Shown here: positions 33,200 to 45,115 of the stretch, in pieces
How positions within the stretch are numbered: position 1 is the first letter of the stretch
Layout of the letters: every line of letters begins with the position of its first letter
NCBI GenBank assembly: GCA_037576215.1
Contig: JBANDB010000003.1
Coordinates: 6,882,001-6,946,000 of the forward strand
Direction of reading: 5' to 3'
Origin: Armillaria gallica
Taxonomy: Eukaryota > Basidiomycota > Agaricomycetes > Agaricales > Physalacriaceae
DNA length: 64,000 nt
Program-made: the position numbers and the translations under genes
The notes under the pieces: generated by a model
What the model saw: only the letters and a program-made list of their open reading frames with translations
Told to the model about the DNA's origin: nothing
The model's database searches: none

Positions 33200-33581
33200 G
33201 CAGGGCAAATATTGCACGGTACTCACCAGACCGAACCTTTTGAGAGAACCGGACGCCGTGAAATTGGCGCGATCAATGATCCATAATTTCACCTTGGAGT
33301 AGCCGGTGTCATTCTGCATCTCTGTAACGACAAGGATTAGTCGGGCTCGTAGATTTGGTGTTTAACGTACGGACCAGAGCCTGCTTTCTCTTCGCTTCAT
33401 CTCGTGCAGTTAGCACCAGTCGCGCATGGTTCATCCTAGCAAAATCCTTCGCAGCTTCACAACTAAAACCAGAGCCCACTTCTCTGAGTCCCGAGATTGA
33501 TGGTAGCAGATTGGAAAAGGACACAAGTGCAAGGAACAGGTGGAGAAGAGCATACAAGCAACCAGGACAGTACTGCGTCAT
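33200..33581 (-). pseudogene. Short-chain dehydrogenase-like remnant
   Basis: Read from 33581: ISGLREVGSGFSCEAAKDFARMNHARLVLTARDEAKRKQALV resembles the first beta-alpha-beta unit of an SDR Rossmann fold, with AKDFARM...ARLVLTARDE the best match. After a 49-nt intron (GTACGT...TTACAG, about 33324-33372) the next exon reads QMQNDTGYSKVKLWIIDRANF, fitting the following beta-alpha unit. The glycine motif TGxxxGxG is not intact and no Tyr-x3-Lys active site was found downstream, so this is a fragment or pseudogene. SDRs use NAD(P)H to oxidise or reduce small molecules. Confidence 0.45.
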
Positions 33582-35150
33582 GGATCCAGCCTCGTCGTAT
33601 CAACCGACGCATCACGTAGATAGGATGCTGAAGCTGAGAATGCCGACCTCGATGTCGTCATTAATGGCTTGCAGACGCCTCGGAGTGCCTCGCGGCTGAT
33701 ATTGAAGCGGAGTTTGCTCCGAACGCTTTCGCCGCCATCACCACCATCACAGCTAGTCTGGTCTTGCCTCGCCTTTTTCGTTGGTCGACTAGATATTCAC
33801 TCTGGAGCCGAGCTATCCGATGATCTGCTCAGGTATTTTTCTTCGCTCAATCGTTGGCAAGAGCGATAACTATACTATCATTAAGATTTGGCCAGCAGGG
33901 TAGCCCTCGACGCGTTTTCCGACCTTCAAAAGTGACCACGATGCGCCAAAACTGTCGGACGACCTTGTTTGCGCTGGACCTGTGAAGGTGGTGGACCTGT
34001 CCTGGAGAGAACGTCTATGAAACAGCGCCGAGGCCAAGCTGGTGGTGAGGAGGAAGTTTTCGGTACGTCTGTGGATCTCCCATCTCACTGGCTAGTACTT
34101 ACTCTCCAGTTTTCGTCTCTCCACAGCCTCAGCTACGCGCCAAATCTAGTGTCAGGCATCGTATCGTTGCAAGACCATCCTTTCTGTTTTTCGACCAAGC
34201 GCAAACTCTGGCGCAGGGATTGTTAAGACCTCAGAACTAAGACGCAGAGGGTAGGAAGAACAGGTCCCGCCGAGTGGTGTAGGTGCAGGATGGTGTCCTC
34301 GCTCCTGCCCTACTGTGAACCCTGGAATTATGAAAAGGTGCGAGAGCTCTGCCGGTCCTGCTATATATCTCATCAGGCGTCTCCCAGGTAACAACCTATA
34401 CAAACATGAGGATCGATTCCCTGAAGATACTGTCGTGGACCTCGACACAAAGAGGTGACGCCGAACACGAGAGCTTGGAGAACTAATGAAAATGGGAATG
34501 GAATTCACAATGCCAACTTCGTTGAAGAATCCTGAGTGATTTCGATGTACTCCCCTTACGTGAGTGCCTTTTGCTGTTCGAGTTCAGCTTTTCCAGCTAA
34601 CCTCCAACAAGGCAGGGCTTTTTTACACGTCGTGATGCATAATACAGATTTTTGCTGGGAGAAGTGTTCGGTATGAACTAGATGAGCGCATGCCGCCATA
34701 TTTTCTGGAGGCAAAAAATTGACAGCATGACAGGACTCCAAAGTTCTTGCATCGTGCAGCACTTCCCTGCTTCTGGTCCTCGCATACAAGCCAGTGGGAG
34801 TTCAGGGAGTCTGCGGTTTATCCAAGCTGGTTCATGATAGTAGCCGAGAGAGTACCCTGGCTCTGCGGTCGCGCTAGAAGATGTCACAGTTGGGGCTCTC
34901 ATACGCGAGAGATTGATTACGGGGATCTTTTCTCTTTGGGTACGCCTGTTTCATTTTACGTCGTATTCACATTCGCTTCTAGGTTAGAAGCATGTTTGTG
35001 CTACTAGTTCAAGTCAAAATATGTGTTCTCCTCTTTTAATATCCTCTCATGATGTTTCCGCAAATTAGCAGCGAGGTTCAATGTGTACTGAATTCTCAAC
35101 GCGTCCCCGCATCCGCCTCTCTTATTTCGACGGAAATTTTATCAATGCAC
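33582..35150. other. No confident gene
   Basis: Several overlapping short frames occur (33355-33869 +, 34152-34508 -, 34556-34789 -) but none has a domain, a clear splice structure or relatives elsewhere in the window. Confidence 0.35.
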
Positions 35151-35530
35151 TGACGACGGCAATCATCCATCCTATGCTGTCGCTGTTAGCACGTTGATTT
35201 TTTGTACCTGCCGATCCTTGGTTTGCAGCTAGGGTGGCGTCCGGTCACGATAGGACCCTTTTCGATAGGCATCGTGCAAGCGAGCGCAGTATCACAAGGA
35301 AAGGACCCTGATATATGGCACCATTCCTTCGTGCAGTATTGATGGCGCGCTACGACCTGTGGACCGAGGTTTCTTTACCTACACCTGTCTACTCTCCAAA
35401 CTCTCTGTCGGTGCTAGCTATGTTTGATTAGCGCGCTCCGTGTCAACCTGTATCGTACTCTATGCTGACACCTCGGGCGAGGTTGGTTGACTTACAGTAT
35501 TCCGTAGAGTGCCGGGGTATGTGCATGATC
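35150..35530 (+). repeat. Repeat family R1, copy (short)
   Basis: This copy shares gtttgcagctagg..ggc.tccggtca, cttttcgataggcatcg and ggcgcgctacgacctgtgga, and the later ggtgctagctatgtttgattag, with copies at 44574-44750 (+), 46360-46470 (+), 59000-59110 (-) and 54040-54130 (-). The end (gtatgtgcatgatcattttg) joins the 5' flank of the zinc-cluster gene here and again in the inverted copy near 58980. Confidence 0.7.
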
Positions 35531-35837
35531 ATTTTGGGTTGAATCACTACTAAAAAAAAAAAAGAAGCCTCCAGTATATCCTTCTACTTCTCTCTCTGTC
35601 ATTTGTAAAGTACTTTTCGAAACTAAATTTATCGTCAATCATCGATAGAACTATTTTTCGCTGCCATGGATCAAGCTAGGTGGCAGGCCTCTATGCGGTA
35701 AGCCGATGAACATATACGGGATAGCAATGAGACCAGGAACAAGCACTGGAAGCTAATCACAGAAGAGAAGTCTTCTGTCTTGCAAAGCACGAACAAACGA
35801 ATAACGCGCTGGTTGACTCACCTTATCTCTCGTTACC

Positions 35838-36930
35838 ATGGCTGAAGAATTTTTCATAGGAGCGGAGCCGTTTCTTTTCAAAATTCGTGGTGGTCCAGTG
35901 CCCCAATACTACAAAGATACCAACAAGCATCTTCAAGAACTTGCAGATGCATATGACAGCGGCCCTCGAGTAGATCCCCATATCCACGTAGCTTGGCGAC
36001 TCTATTACCACATTGTCAAGCTGCGTGACATGCTGGTAAGCCTGCATCTATACCGGCGTTACGCATAACCGTTTACGTTGCTCATAGGACGATGAACTCT
36101 TCCGTACCAACATGCGTCGGCTGCACAGTGCTCCCTTCGAGATGTTTGGTGTTCGCGACTCCTTTGTACTCTGGCGAAAGCTCAAGGAGGACGCCAAACG
36201 GTGGAACAACGCGGACGGACCGGGTTCTTTGAAAAGAATCGATGATGAAGCTCGGCGGCAGGAACGGGAAGACGAGGAACTGTATGCTTCGGACGAAGAG
36301 GTCCAGCCGCGGCGCAAGGAAGTTATTACCTATATCTCTGAAGATGAAGACGGAGATTTGGGGGATGTTGGCATTCGTACAAGAGAGACCGTCATCCACC
36401 GTGTCATTCCCATGGATCCTCTGGAGATGAATGGCTCAAAGGATAAAGGATCCTCATGTGTCACCCGCTCCAAGAGAGCTTCGAAACAGAGGTCAGGATC
36501 GGATGCTGATGAAATAGATGAGGCACACCCAAAGAAGAAACCTAAATTGAACGGCCACCTCACATCTCAGGATTTGAAACGACTTCCTCCTCTAGAGCGA
36601 GAAAAGTACTTGATGTCTCTACTGGGCAAACGGAAAGCCAGGACAAGAGTGAGCGGCCACTTTTCTTCCCAATTGCGAAGCTAAATCTTTTCGTAGTGTG
36701 AGAGGTGCGAGGAATTCGGTCTGAACTGCTTTATGCCCGCTGCCACAAGTGCGCGTCCCAACCCGGCCTGTATCCAGTGTCGCGCAAGATGCAGAGGTTG
36801 TTCAGCTAGGAAAGCAGCATCACGGTCTGCCGCGCCATCTTCTTCGATTTCATCGCAGGTACACTCGCGAGCACACACTTTTGACTCGGAAGTAGACGAA
36901 AGTCAGATCGCGTCGTCAAGCGGATCATAA
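35838..36930 (+). CDS. Zn(II)2Cys6-type protein, paralog 1
   Basis: Exons 35838-36035, 36088-36648 and 36697-36930 have GT-AG introns of 52 and 48 nt and give 330 aa. Residues 1-66 start MAEEFFIGAEPFLFKIRGGP, a conserved N-terminal domain with no known name. The middle is charged (REDEELYASDEE) with a basic KKKPKLNG nuclear-localisation-like patch and LKRLPPLEREKYLMSLLGKR. Exon 3 opens the zinc cluster C-x2-C-x6-C-x13-C-x2-C-x6-C (CERCEEFGLNC ... CIQCRARCRGC), the spacing of fungal Zn2Cys6 DNA-binding domains, but here at the C-terminus. A transcription-factor role is likely but unproven. An upstream conserved open stretch (MDQARWQASM, 35666 on) may be a 5' exon, though its frame does not join. 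Confidence 0.75.
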
Positions 36931-37474
36931 GATATTGATTACGACTATGTGCTGTCCAACGGTATGGTTGCGTTTGAATCGTTTGATATCCTGCTCACAG
37001 CGTCACTCAGAGAAAACACGCGATGTTCTTGCCAAAGGTTTGAGTATTTTGTCGAGGTACTTATTGTAATATAAGCCATATGAAGTGTCGGGAATGTAGT
37101 AGGGAAGAAGGATCGCTGAGAATAATTAAACTTGTAATATAAAAATGTCGAATATTCATGATTTCTTGGCGCCATCACACATAATCTGCAACTAATTAGT
37201 AGGTCACCTGCCAGGTGTGGCGAGTTCACGCCGGAGAAAGTTGTAGTCGCCGTCATCGTTGGGCATCACTCGAACAAGGCAATTTCTAGGATTGAAGCAT
37301 GATGACAAATGGCATATACACGTGCAAGATCTAAAAAAGGCGGGAGGAATTAAACGGCCCAGCCACCCTGGAAAGTTCAAGTTGCAAAGACCGAACCTGT
37401 ATATACAGGACGGAACTCGGAAAGCACGAACAAACGAGTGACACGCTGGTTAACTCACGTTGTCTCTCGATACC

Positions 37475-38570
37475 ATGGCTGAAGAATTTTTCATCGGAGC
37501 AGAGCCGTTTCTTTTCAAAATTCGTGGTGGTCCAGTGCCCCAATACTACAAAGATACCAACAAGCATCTTCAAGACCTTGCAGATGTATATGACAGCGGC
37601 CCTCAAGTAGATCCCAACATCCATGTAGCTTGGCGACTCTATTACCACATTGTCAAGCTGCGTGACATGCTGGTAAGCCTGCATCTCTGCCAGCGTAACG
37701 CATAACCCTTTACATTGCTCATAGGATGATGAAATCTTCCGTACCAATATGCGCCGGCTGCATATTGCTCCCTACGAGATGTTTGGTGTTCGCGGCTCCC
37801 TTTTACTCTGGCGAAAGCTCAAGGAGGACGCCAAACGGTGGGACAACGCGGATGGACCGGGTTCTTTGAAAAGAATCGGTGATGAAGCTCGGCGGCAGGA
37901 ACGGGAAGACGAGGAACTGTATGTTTCGGACGAAGAGGTTCAGCCGCGACGCAAGGAAGTTGCCTATAGCTCTGGAGATGAAGATGGAGATTCGGGGGAT
38001 GTCGATATGGGTAGAAGAAAGACCGTCGTCCATGTTGCCATTCCTATGGATCCCCTGGGGACGAATGGCTTGAAGGATAAAGGTCACTCATGTGTCACTC
38101 GCTCTAAGAAAGCTTCGGGCAGGAGGTCAGGAACGGACACTGATGAAATAGATCAGATACATCCAAAGAAGAAACCCAAATTCAACGGCCTCCTTACATC
38201 CTCAGATTTGAAACGATTTCCTCCTCAAGAACGAGAGAAATACTTAATGTCTTTACCAGGCAAACGGAAAGCTAGGACAAAAGTGAGCAGCCCTTTTTCT
38301 TCACCCATGAAAAGCTAAAACTTTTCATAGTGCGAGCACTGTGAGGAACTCGATCTGAACTGTTTTTTGCCCGCTGCCACAAATGCGCATCCGAACCCGG
38401 CCTGTATCCAGTGTTGCGCAAGAAAGAGAGGCTGTTCAGCCAGGAAAGCAGCATTGTGGTCTGCTGCTCCATCTTCAGTTTTATCGCAGGTACACTCGCG
38501 AGCACACGCTTCTGATTCGGAAGTAGATGAAAGTCAGATCGCATCGTCAAGTAGATCAATAAGATATTGA
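37475..38570 (+). CDS. Zn(II)2Cys6-type protein, paralog 2
   Basis: Exons 37475-37672, 37725-38282 and 38331-38570 have the same intron positions as paralog 1 and encode 331 aa. The N-terminal domain is nearly identical to the other copies (MAEEFFIGAEPFLFKIRGGP). The zinc cluster is CEHCEELDLNC...CIQCCARKRGC, keeping all six cysteines. The acidic middle has diverged (VAYSSGDEDGDSGDVDMGRR). The 3' flank of about 250 bp is also shared with paralogs 1 and 3, so the duplicated unit includes the downstream region, but the R1 repeat upstream of the other two copies is absent here. Confidence 0.75.
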
Positions 38571-38933
38571 TTTCTGACTATGCGCTGTCCAACGGTATGG
38601 TTGCGCTCGAATCGTTTGATATCCTGCTCACAGCGTCACTCAGAGCAAACACGCGATGTTCTTGCCAAAAGTTTGAGTATCTTGTCGAGGTACTTATTGT
38701 AATATAAGTAATATGAACTGTCGGGAATGTTGGGAAGAGGAATCGCTGAGGATTATCGAATTTGTAATATATGAATGTCGAATATTCATAACTTCTTGGC
38801 GCCATCCGGATTCCAAACTCCACGTGACGAGCACATTTTCTCCCTTGACAGCTACCATCGCCATTAACAGCGAGCTTTATTTCCCTCGAATTTTAGAGGC
38901 CTACTTAATGGCCTTACTTTGCAGCTGAAGCCT

Positions 38934-40463
38934 ATGGACTCATCTGAGAAGCCGAGTCATACCGGGGATCCGCCTCATCCACCAGCGGGTGAGACTCGTG
39001 CCCCCGCTGCAATTATCGCTGATTCCCGTTCTAGGTGGGACATTTTTCGGACTGAACAGGAATCAGCTGTATTCGTGGGGAATTGGTGCGTCTGGTTATT
39101 TCAACTTGTTCGCTGTGATATTTAAATGGCTTTAGGTGCTCCACGCGACTATAAGGCACGCCACCCTCCCGATCCTCATGGTCAAGGAATGTCCAGTAAT
39201 GCACGGATATGGTCTATCTACCTTGATGAAGCGGCGGATTTCGACGCAAATATGTTAGCAGAGTGGCGGGATACCATTGATGTGCTACTTGTTTTTGTGC
39301 GTCTCATGTTTCCTTGAAAAGTCAGGCTCAAGTCTAATGATAATAATACAGGCTGGTCTTTTTTCTGCGGTACTAACAACATTCGTGGTACAAACATCAC
39401 AAAGCATGCAGCCAGATTACAACGAGGCATCCATGCGCCTTCTGTTCGAAATCCTCAAGGCTACCGCGTCGAACGGCTCCCAAATCTCTATTCCTTCTTC
39501 CCCTACCGACTTCTTTTCTCCCAGCCGTTCCGATGAGTGGATGAATAGTTTGTGGTTCGTGAGTCTGACTCTCAGCCTCATCACTGCTCTGGTCGCCGTT
39601 TTGGTCAAACAGTGGATTCACCAATACGTCGCCATCGTCTCCGACAGCTCCGCGCGCGATCGTGCAAGAATTCGACACATGCACTATACTGGACTACAGA
39701 CGTGGCAGGTGCCGATGATCATTGGCTTGCTTCCGGTCCTCCTTCATTTTCGTTGGCACTCTTTTTTGCTGGCCTCACTATCTTCCTCTTCTCTTTGGGC
39801 ATGAAAGTGGCCTGGCTAGTATCTATTATCGGTGCGACCACATACATGGCCTATGTTATAGCCCTAATCCTCCCCCTCATCCATCCCTACTGCCCGTACC
39901 AGGTCCCGTTAACGCTTTACATCTACCGTCTGTATCAATACATCCACCGCCTGCATCAATTGTTTCAATATGGCAACGGCTATCTTATTCGACGTGTCGG
40001 ATACTGTATCCGTTTCATGCGACACTATACCCACGTGTTTGTCCGCTACTGCCGTTGTGACCTAGATGAAGATGAGCACTATAGATGGCTGGAACGGGAA
40101 CGGCAGGAACGGCAAATGCAGGAGGGTTCAATCCCTTCCCCCCAAAAGTTTCCCACTCTGAAGGAAATCGAGCACAATCACATTCAGCAATGTGCTACGA
40201 TGTCGGATCTGCAATCGCTACTATGGCTGCACTCCTCCAGCTCTAATGCATCAGTGCACCAAAGTGTGGCGCAAGCTGCTTCTGGAATGACGTTCGACAC
40301 TCTGAAAAATCTTTCGGATAAATATGTATCTGTATTTCTGATATCTCTGCACCAGCAGATAGAGCACGTAAAATCGCTTCCTCTATCTCTTGGCACAGAT
40401 GGTGAATTGGATCAATTGAACCGAGCGTTGTCAGTCAGTCCTTTATGCTCATACAATGAATGA
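38934..40463 (+). pseudogene. DUF6535 membrane protein, frameshifted
   Basis: A first exon from ATG 38934 (MDSSEKPSHTGDPPHPPAG...) is followed by an exon containing NARIWSIYLDEAADFDANML and WRDTIDVLLVF (ending 39296), then from 39352 AGLFSAVLTTFVVQTSQSMQ, DEWMNSLWFVSLTLSLITAL and VKQWIHQYVAIV. These are hallmarks of DUF6535, an abundant agaricomycete family with N-terminal transmembrane helices and unknown function. Near 39745 a one-base frameshift separates LLPVLLHF from LALFFAGLTIFLFSLGMKVAW. The frame then runs to 40463, with many Tyr/Arg and a helical tail. Full-length members are usually longer, so the 3' end may also be truncated. The first splice junction is uncertain. Confidence 0.7.
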
Positions 40464-40469
40464 ACGCTT

Positions 40470-41320
40470 TGATGAGCAGCTAATAAAGTTATTGTGCTCC
40501 ATTAGACTTGAATCAGTCTAGGAGGCCGTGTAGTACCTATTGAGGGTATGAACGACGGAATAACAACGAGGCAGACTAGAGCAAAGGGGGGGGATATTCA
40601 AAATGAAGATATTGAGTAGCACACATACGCATTTGTAGTCTATTTTCCACCTTACAAAAATTACAATGTGTCGCTGCCGAAGTCCTTAAGAGATTCACGT
40701 GGACCAGGCTCGCGGCATCACTTCTCCAAATTTTGCTCCTTGTTCTCGTCGGGCTATCCCAAGGGGCTTCGGGAAACCCCATCCTTAGCTTGCAGCTGTT
40801 CACCTTGGAAAAGAAGCGAACGTACAGCATCCAGAAACTGTCCGGGTCTCTTTCTTCGACGCTTTAGCATTTGGTGGTTCACTTTGGCGAATGGTGAAGA
40901 GAAGGAAAATTACACAACACCTTTGATGCTGCGATATTCTTGCGTGTCACGCTCCTATTTGCGGAACAAGGAGCCTTTATAGGACTAACCCAGAATCGGG
41001 GAGGACCCTAGCTACTTACTATCGATGCTGCGATGTGATTTGCACCCTGGCCTCTGCACTCAATTTATATCGACGTTCCATTTACATCGTATGAGACAAT
41101 CGCTCAAGCCGGTGGCGCCATTGAGCCTTATTGCAACGTTGCCTCTCCCGCACCATTCTTGATCGAGGCCCGCTGAATCGTCAAGGTTAGGCCATCCATC
41201 CACCTCCCATCTGCAACGAGTATATCTTAGCTCTTCTCCTCCCCCCACTCCGTACTTGATTGTCCTATTCACCCCAGGTTTCGTCATGCTGGATGCGCGC
41301 CTAATAATTCCGGCCGTAGG
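40470..41320 (+). repeat. Repeat family R1, copy with the CGATGCTGCGATGTGATT block
   Basis: From about 40780 the sequence (gcgaacgtacagca...gctgcgatattcttgcgtgtcacgctcc...ctatcgatgctgcgatgtgat..gcaccc...ggcgccattgagccttattgc) matches the minus strand of 62540-63010 over several hundred bases. No gene is intact in it. Confidence 0.7.
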
Positions 41321-42003
41321 CAATTGGTCTTAGGGAAGGATAGGACAGGAATGATTCACTATAGCATTAACGACAAATGTTACTACTGGAGGTCAATCAA
41401 GTAGATCTTCACGTCAAAGGAGCTGCGTTCAATGTTAGGTTATCCTGCTTGGACATGAAGTCGATATCATTGCGCTTAATGAAGGTCTGGCTGTGTGATG
41501 AGCAAGTATCGTATACAAGGTATCGAGAGCAGCATTTCGTCGTCTTGGTTCAGACGTAGGCAAGGAAGGCATCGCAGTCAATGTTATCCTATAAAAGGCA
41601 AAGTTACGAAGTGAGTAAGAAATTTGATCAAGTGAGAACTAACCATAAATTCGTTGGTCTGCGGACTGGAGCACAAAGTCGGTAATGAATAAAAGAACGA
41701 GAAGGTTGACAAACTTACTCGAAGAAAACGACTCCGGAACGATCGTCGCTGATAGTAAAGTTGTACGCGTGTCTTTCTCTAGGGTTGCTCTGGCTTCTCC
41801 CAAGCATGAGACCGCAAAAGATCGCAAAGCCCTGACAGTACCGTCAGGCGAAGAAGTGGGGTATGGGCTGTTCTATTAACTCACGTCAGCGCGCCATTTA
41901 TTGGTTCCCCATTGAGCAACTGCGGCCTTCATAACTTGACAAGAACGTTAAACGTGCACGGTACGATAATTCAGACCTATTACCTGGCGCAAAATCATTG
42001 CAG
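41321..42003. other. No gene seen
   Basis: Short overlapping frames without features, between an R1 repeat copy and the 3' end of the lectin gene. Confidence 0.4.
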
Positions 42004-42159
42004 TCAAAAATCTCTCTGCGCCGATTCTTGTCGCGTAGACCCGTACTGTTCCAAATTTCCCCCCAAAGGTTTCTCGGAAGGATTAAATATCTGGCGCCGG
42101 AAAAAAAAAGTCAAATACTTCTTTCGGTGGAATGGTAAGAATACACACTCTCCATCGAC

Positions 42160-43064
42160 CTGATAACTTTTATAATTCCTGACGAGATGAGGATTGGTCC
42201 GAATAATCATCTTAATCTCTGCACTTGAAAGGCTCATACGCTCGAACGACCAGCACTGGTGAAAGTTATTGTCACGGACATGGAAGTCACTGCCTGGGCA
42301 TCCATAAATCGGGGTCCCGTTGGATGATCCGCTGTAACGAAAGACATTAGCAATGGGACCGGGTGTTGTGGACACGGACAACACACCCGGTGTGCAGATC
42401 GGCGAAAGCTAGCAGAATGATGAGCTCAGGGAACAGACTGACGAGGCACTAGACTTACTTCCCGATGCATAGTTCTTCATCCTGCAGCAGAGTTTAGTCC
42501 TCAGCTAGAAAATACGAGCATAAAGACGCACTTGTAGCTTTGATTGCCTGCAGACTGCTTGATGACCCACTCCTGGTTCGTGCCGGTTCTGTACCAACCA
42601 ATAATGGGAGTCTCATTGCCTCTCCAGCCTGGAAGAAAAGGAAATTTCAAATACTAGATAGATGGTAGCGCATATATTTACCGCCAGACAAATCCATATA
42701 AGTCCCTGCAATGAGACTGCGGACGGTGAAGGTATCAGTCTTGCGAGAGACCGGCTCGAGCAACCAAATTGGTTCCAGTTGATACCATCGCCGAATTGCC
42801 AGCCAGCTATCTTCGTACCTACAAAGCACTGAGCGAGGGATTTTCTCCTCCGGTTTGGGGAACTATACCATCAGCGCTGGACCCTAGCGACTCGCAGTGT
42901 CAGCAGCCATATTCGAGAGAAAAAAGAGACTTAGGGCCACCTACCATCGTGAAGATCCATGGCAACCGGGACGCGAGCATTACGGATTTGGTCTGCAAGC
43001 AAAGAAATGAACGACGAGCCGGGGAGCGCAACAGAGACATACAAATTCCGCGAGAAAGAGTCAT
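42160..43064 (-). pseudogene. Ricin-B-type beta-trefoil lectin, frameshifted
   Basis: From ATG 43064, short exons (43043-43064, 42945-42992, 42682-42818, 42532-42628 and further to about 42160) spell three trefoil repeats: GIYQIRNARVPVAMDLHDG, GTKIAGWQFGDGINWNQ, FTVRSLIAGTYMDLSGG, NETPIIGWYRTGTNQEWVI, then SSNGTPIYG and FHQCWSFERMSLSSAEIKMI. The Q-x-W motifs and D-L-x-G signatures are those of ricin-B carbohydrate-binding domains, common in mushrooms as sugar-binding defence lectins. Exon 3 needs one extra base near 42769 to keep frame, and the last junctions do not join cleanly, so it may be broken. The segment after the trefoil (AEIKMIIRTNPHLVRNYKSY) resembles the start of the C-terminal domain of two-domain mushroom lectins, but that domain is absent. 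Confidence 0.7.
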
Positions 43065-43339
43065 GATGAGAAGAGATCCTAGGATTTCTGGGGCAGCTTT
43101 TATACCTCTTCAAGCTGGTTATAAGATTCTGCGGAAGGCTCGATAGCGTATAGCGGTTTGAAATACACCGCAAACGAACGACGGCGATTGGTTACATAAA
43201 GAAGATGGAATCGACCTTCGTATCTGTCAATCACAAAACTTTCCCAGGGTTTCCCTTCCGCCGGTGCTTCGAGTATTCCTATTCTTTTCTGCAAGCTGGC
43301 AGTCAGAATGTTAATACCGACCAGTGTATTGAACTCAGA

Positions 43340-45115
43340 TGAGCATTCCGAGACCTATGAATATAGGTAACTCGGTTATTATGCAGGTTGAGCTTCCCGT
43401 GGGAAATTTCTGTTCGATGCATCGGACTTAGCCGAGTTGAGTTTGGCTCTTCTCGTGCTTGCGGATCGAGCAGACTCGGACTATCGAGGACAACTGCTTC
43501 AGCCTGCTACCATCCACTCGGAGAAGATATGGCATCGACGGCATCGGCATCGATTTGCAGGTCCTATGCCAATATTCCAGTTTAATGGGAGGCACGTATC
43601 AGACGGCGTATCCGAAATATCGTCCGAGCACTTGAAGGTGCGCCTCAGCAATACCGTCACGTCTTATTGTAACAGCATATCTCGTATAGCATCCTTTTGG
43701 CAAGTTTGATTTGCCTCGACAGTCCGTGCGGAAATTATCGACGTCCGCGAAATCAATTTGTGCACGGGTGACGGTTGTCTCGCACAGAGCTGACGCACAC
43801 CTACTATCCAATTCTATCGACACATGAACCTTTTTTCCCCATGGTTCCGTACTCGGTACCTACCCGGCTGGCACCCAGAAATACAACCTGTTTTCACAGT
43901 AGTGTAAAGCGCAGTCTTGGTCATGCCGAGTGTACGCGGCGCGTATGCATAGCCTAGTTTTGCGTAGCAGCGGTGTGTCCCTTGAAGATAGGAATCTTAT
44001 AGAGAGGAGGATCAATCTCTCCTCATGTCTCCATGAATCACGAGATATCTGGAGGAGTCGTTGACGGAATATTCCAGTGTTCTTAGCATGCTCCCAAAGA
44101 CTATTCGTTTGTGCGGGCAAAAATGACTCAGGATGATGCGTCTTTAAGAGATCCTTCCTTGTCTCGGACCATCATGCATCCGAGTCGCATTGTGCTCGAC
44201 CCAGCTTCCGTGGGGAACAAGTGGTTTGACGTCGACATTTGAACTTGCCAGACCAGAGAGATTATTTCGCCAAGTAGATGCAATCCCTTCCAGCAAATCA
44301 CAGCGACGTGAAGTCGTTCGTTCATCTCCAGGATGATAACGGACTCTCGACGTATGTTCAGCGGAGGAAGGATTCGGATGCTTGATACTGGCCGCCGGGA
44401 TGACTTTGTAGTACCGCCGTGCCGCCATCTCGAAATCTTCTACAGTCCTTGTCGCCCTCAACGCAGAGTGCCACAGAACCTGCATAATGCGCACACTATC
44501 TTCGGCGACAGCATTCATTCATCCCACACCGTCGCCGCTATCACGTCGATTCTTTAGATTTTCCAATCCTTCGTTTGCAGCTAGGATGGCACCTGGTCAA
44601 GATGGAACCCTTTTCAATGGGCATCGAGTGAGCGAGCGCAGCATCACAGGGAAAGGAGTCTGACATACGGCACCATCCCTTCGTGAGGTGTTGATTGTGG
44701 ACGGATGTTCCTTCACCTCCGCGTTTGTCGGCGCTAGCTATGATTGATTAGCGGGCGTTGTGCTATCAGTCTGCGTTCGATACAGACTTTCTCGTCATAT
44801 CTGTGGTGACCAAGGACTTGCCGTCGTCGCCTTCGTCTGCCGAAGAGATTACTTCTTCAAGTAAACGAAATCTCTTTCAGCAAGGCTTTGCGCCCATCCG
44901 GCAGCCACTGCTCCATGAAGTCAGTAGCTCATTTCTGAACCGCCGTTCTCGAGACTCGCCCCGGTTCTCTTTACTATGTAGGAGCCTGACGATCTTCCTT
45001 GGCTCCTTTTTAGAGTCGAGGGGCCGAGATCATAAGTGCAGGATGCCGTACGATTCGCTCATTTCGTTTTCGTAGTGGGCGATATCATATTTTCGTCCTG
45101 GCGTGTTCCAACCAG
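43340..45115 (+). repeat. Repeat family R1, longest copy
   Basis: It starts with a hairpin motif (CCGAGACCTATG..ATATAGGTAACTCGG) and carries, in order, blocks that reappear in inverted order at 59000-60420: ccaatattccagtttaatgg, cgagcacttgaaggtgcgcc, gataggaatcttatagagag, gccgccatctcgaaatcttc and gtttgcagctagg. Further blocks (gtcggcgctagctatgattg; caagtaaacgaaatctcttt; gcgtgttccaaccagtcaat) also occur at 46440-46760 (+), 51000-51400 (-) and 53770-54070 (-). Translations are broken in all frames. It could be an old retroelement or a decayed gene family. Confidence 0.7.
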
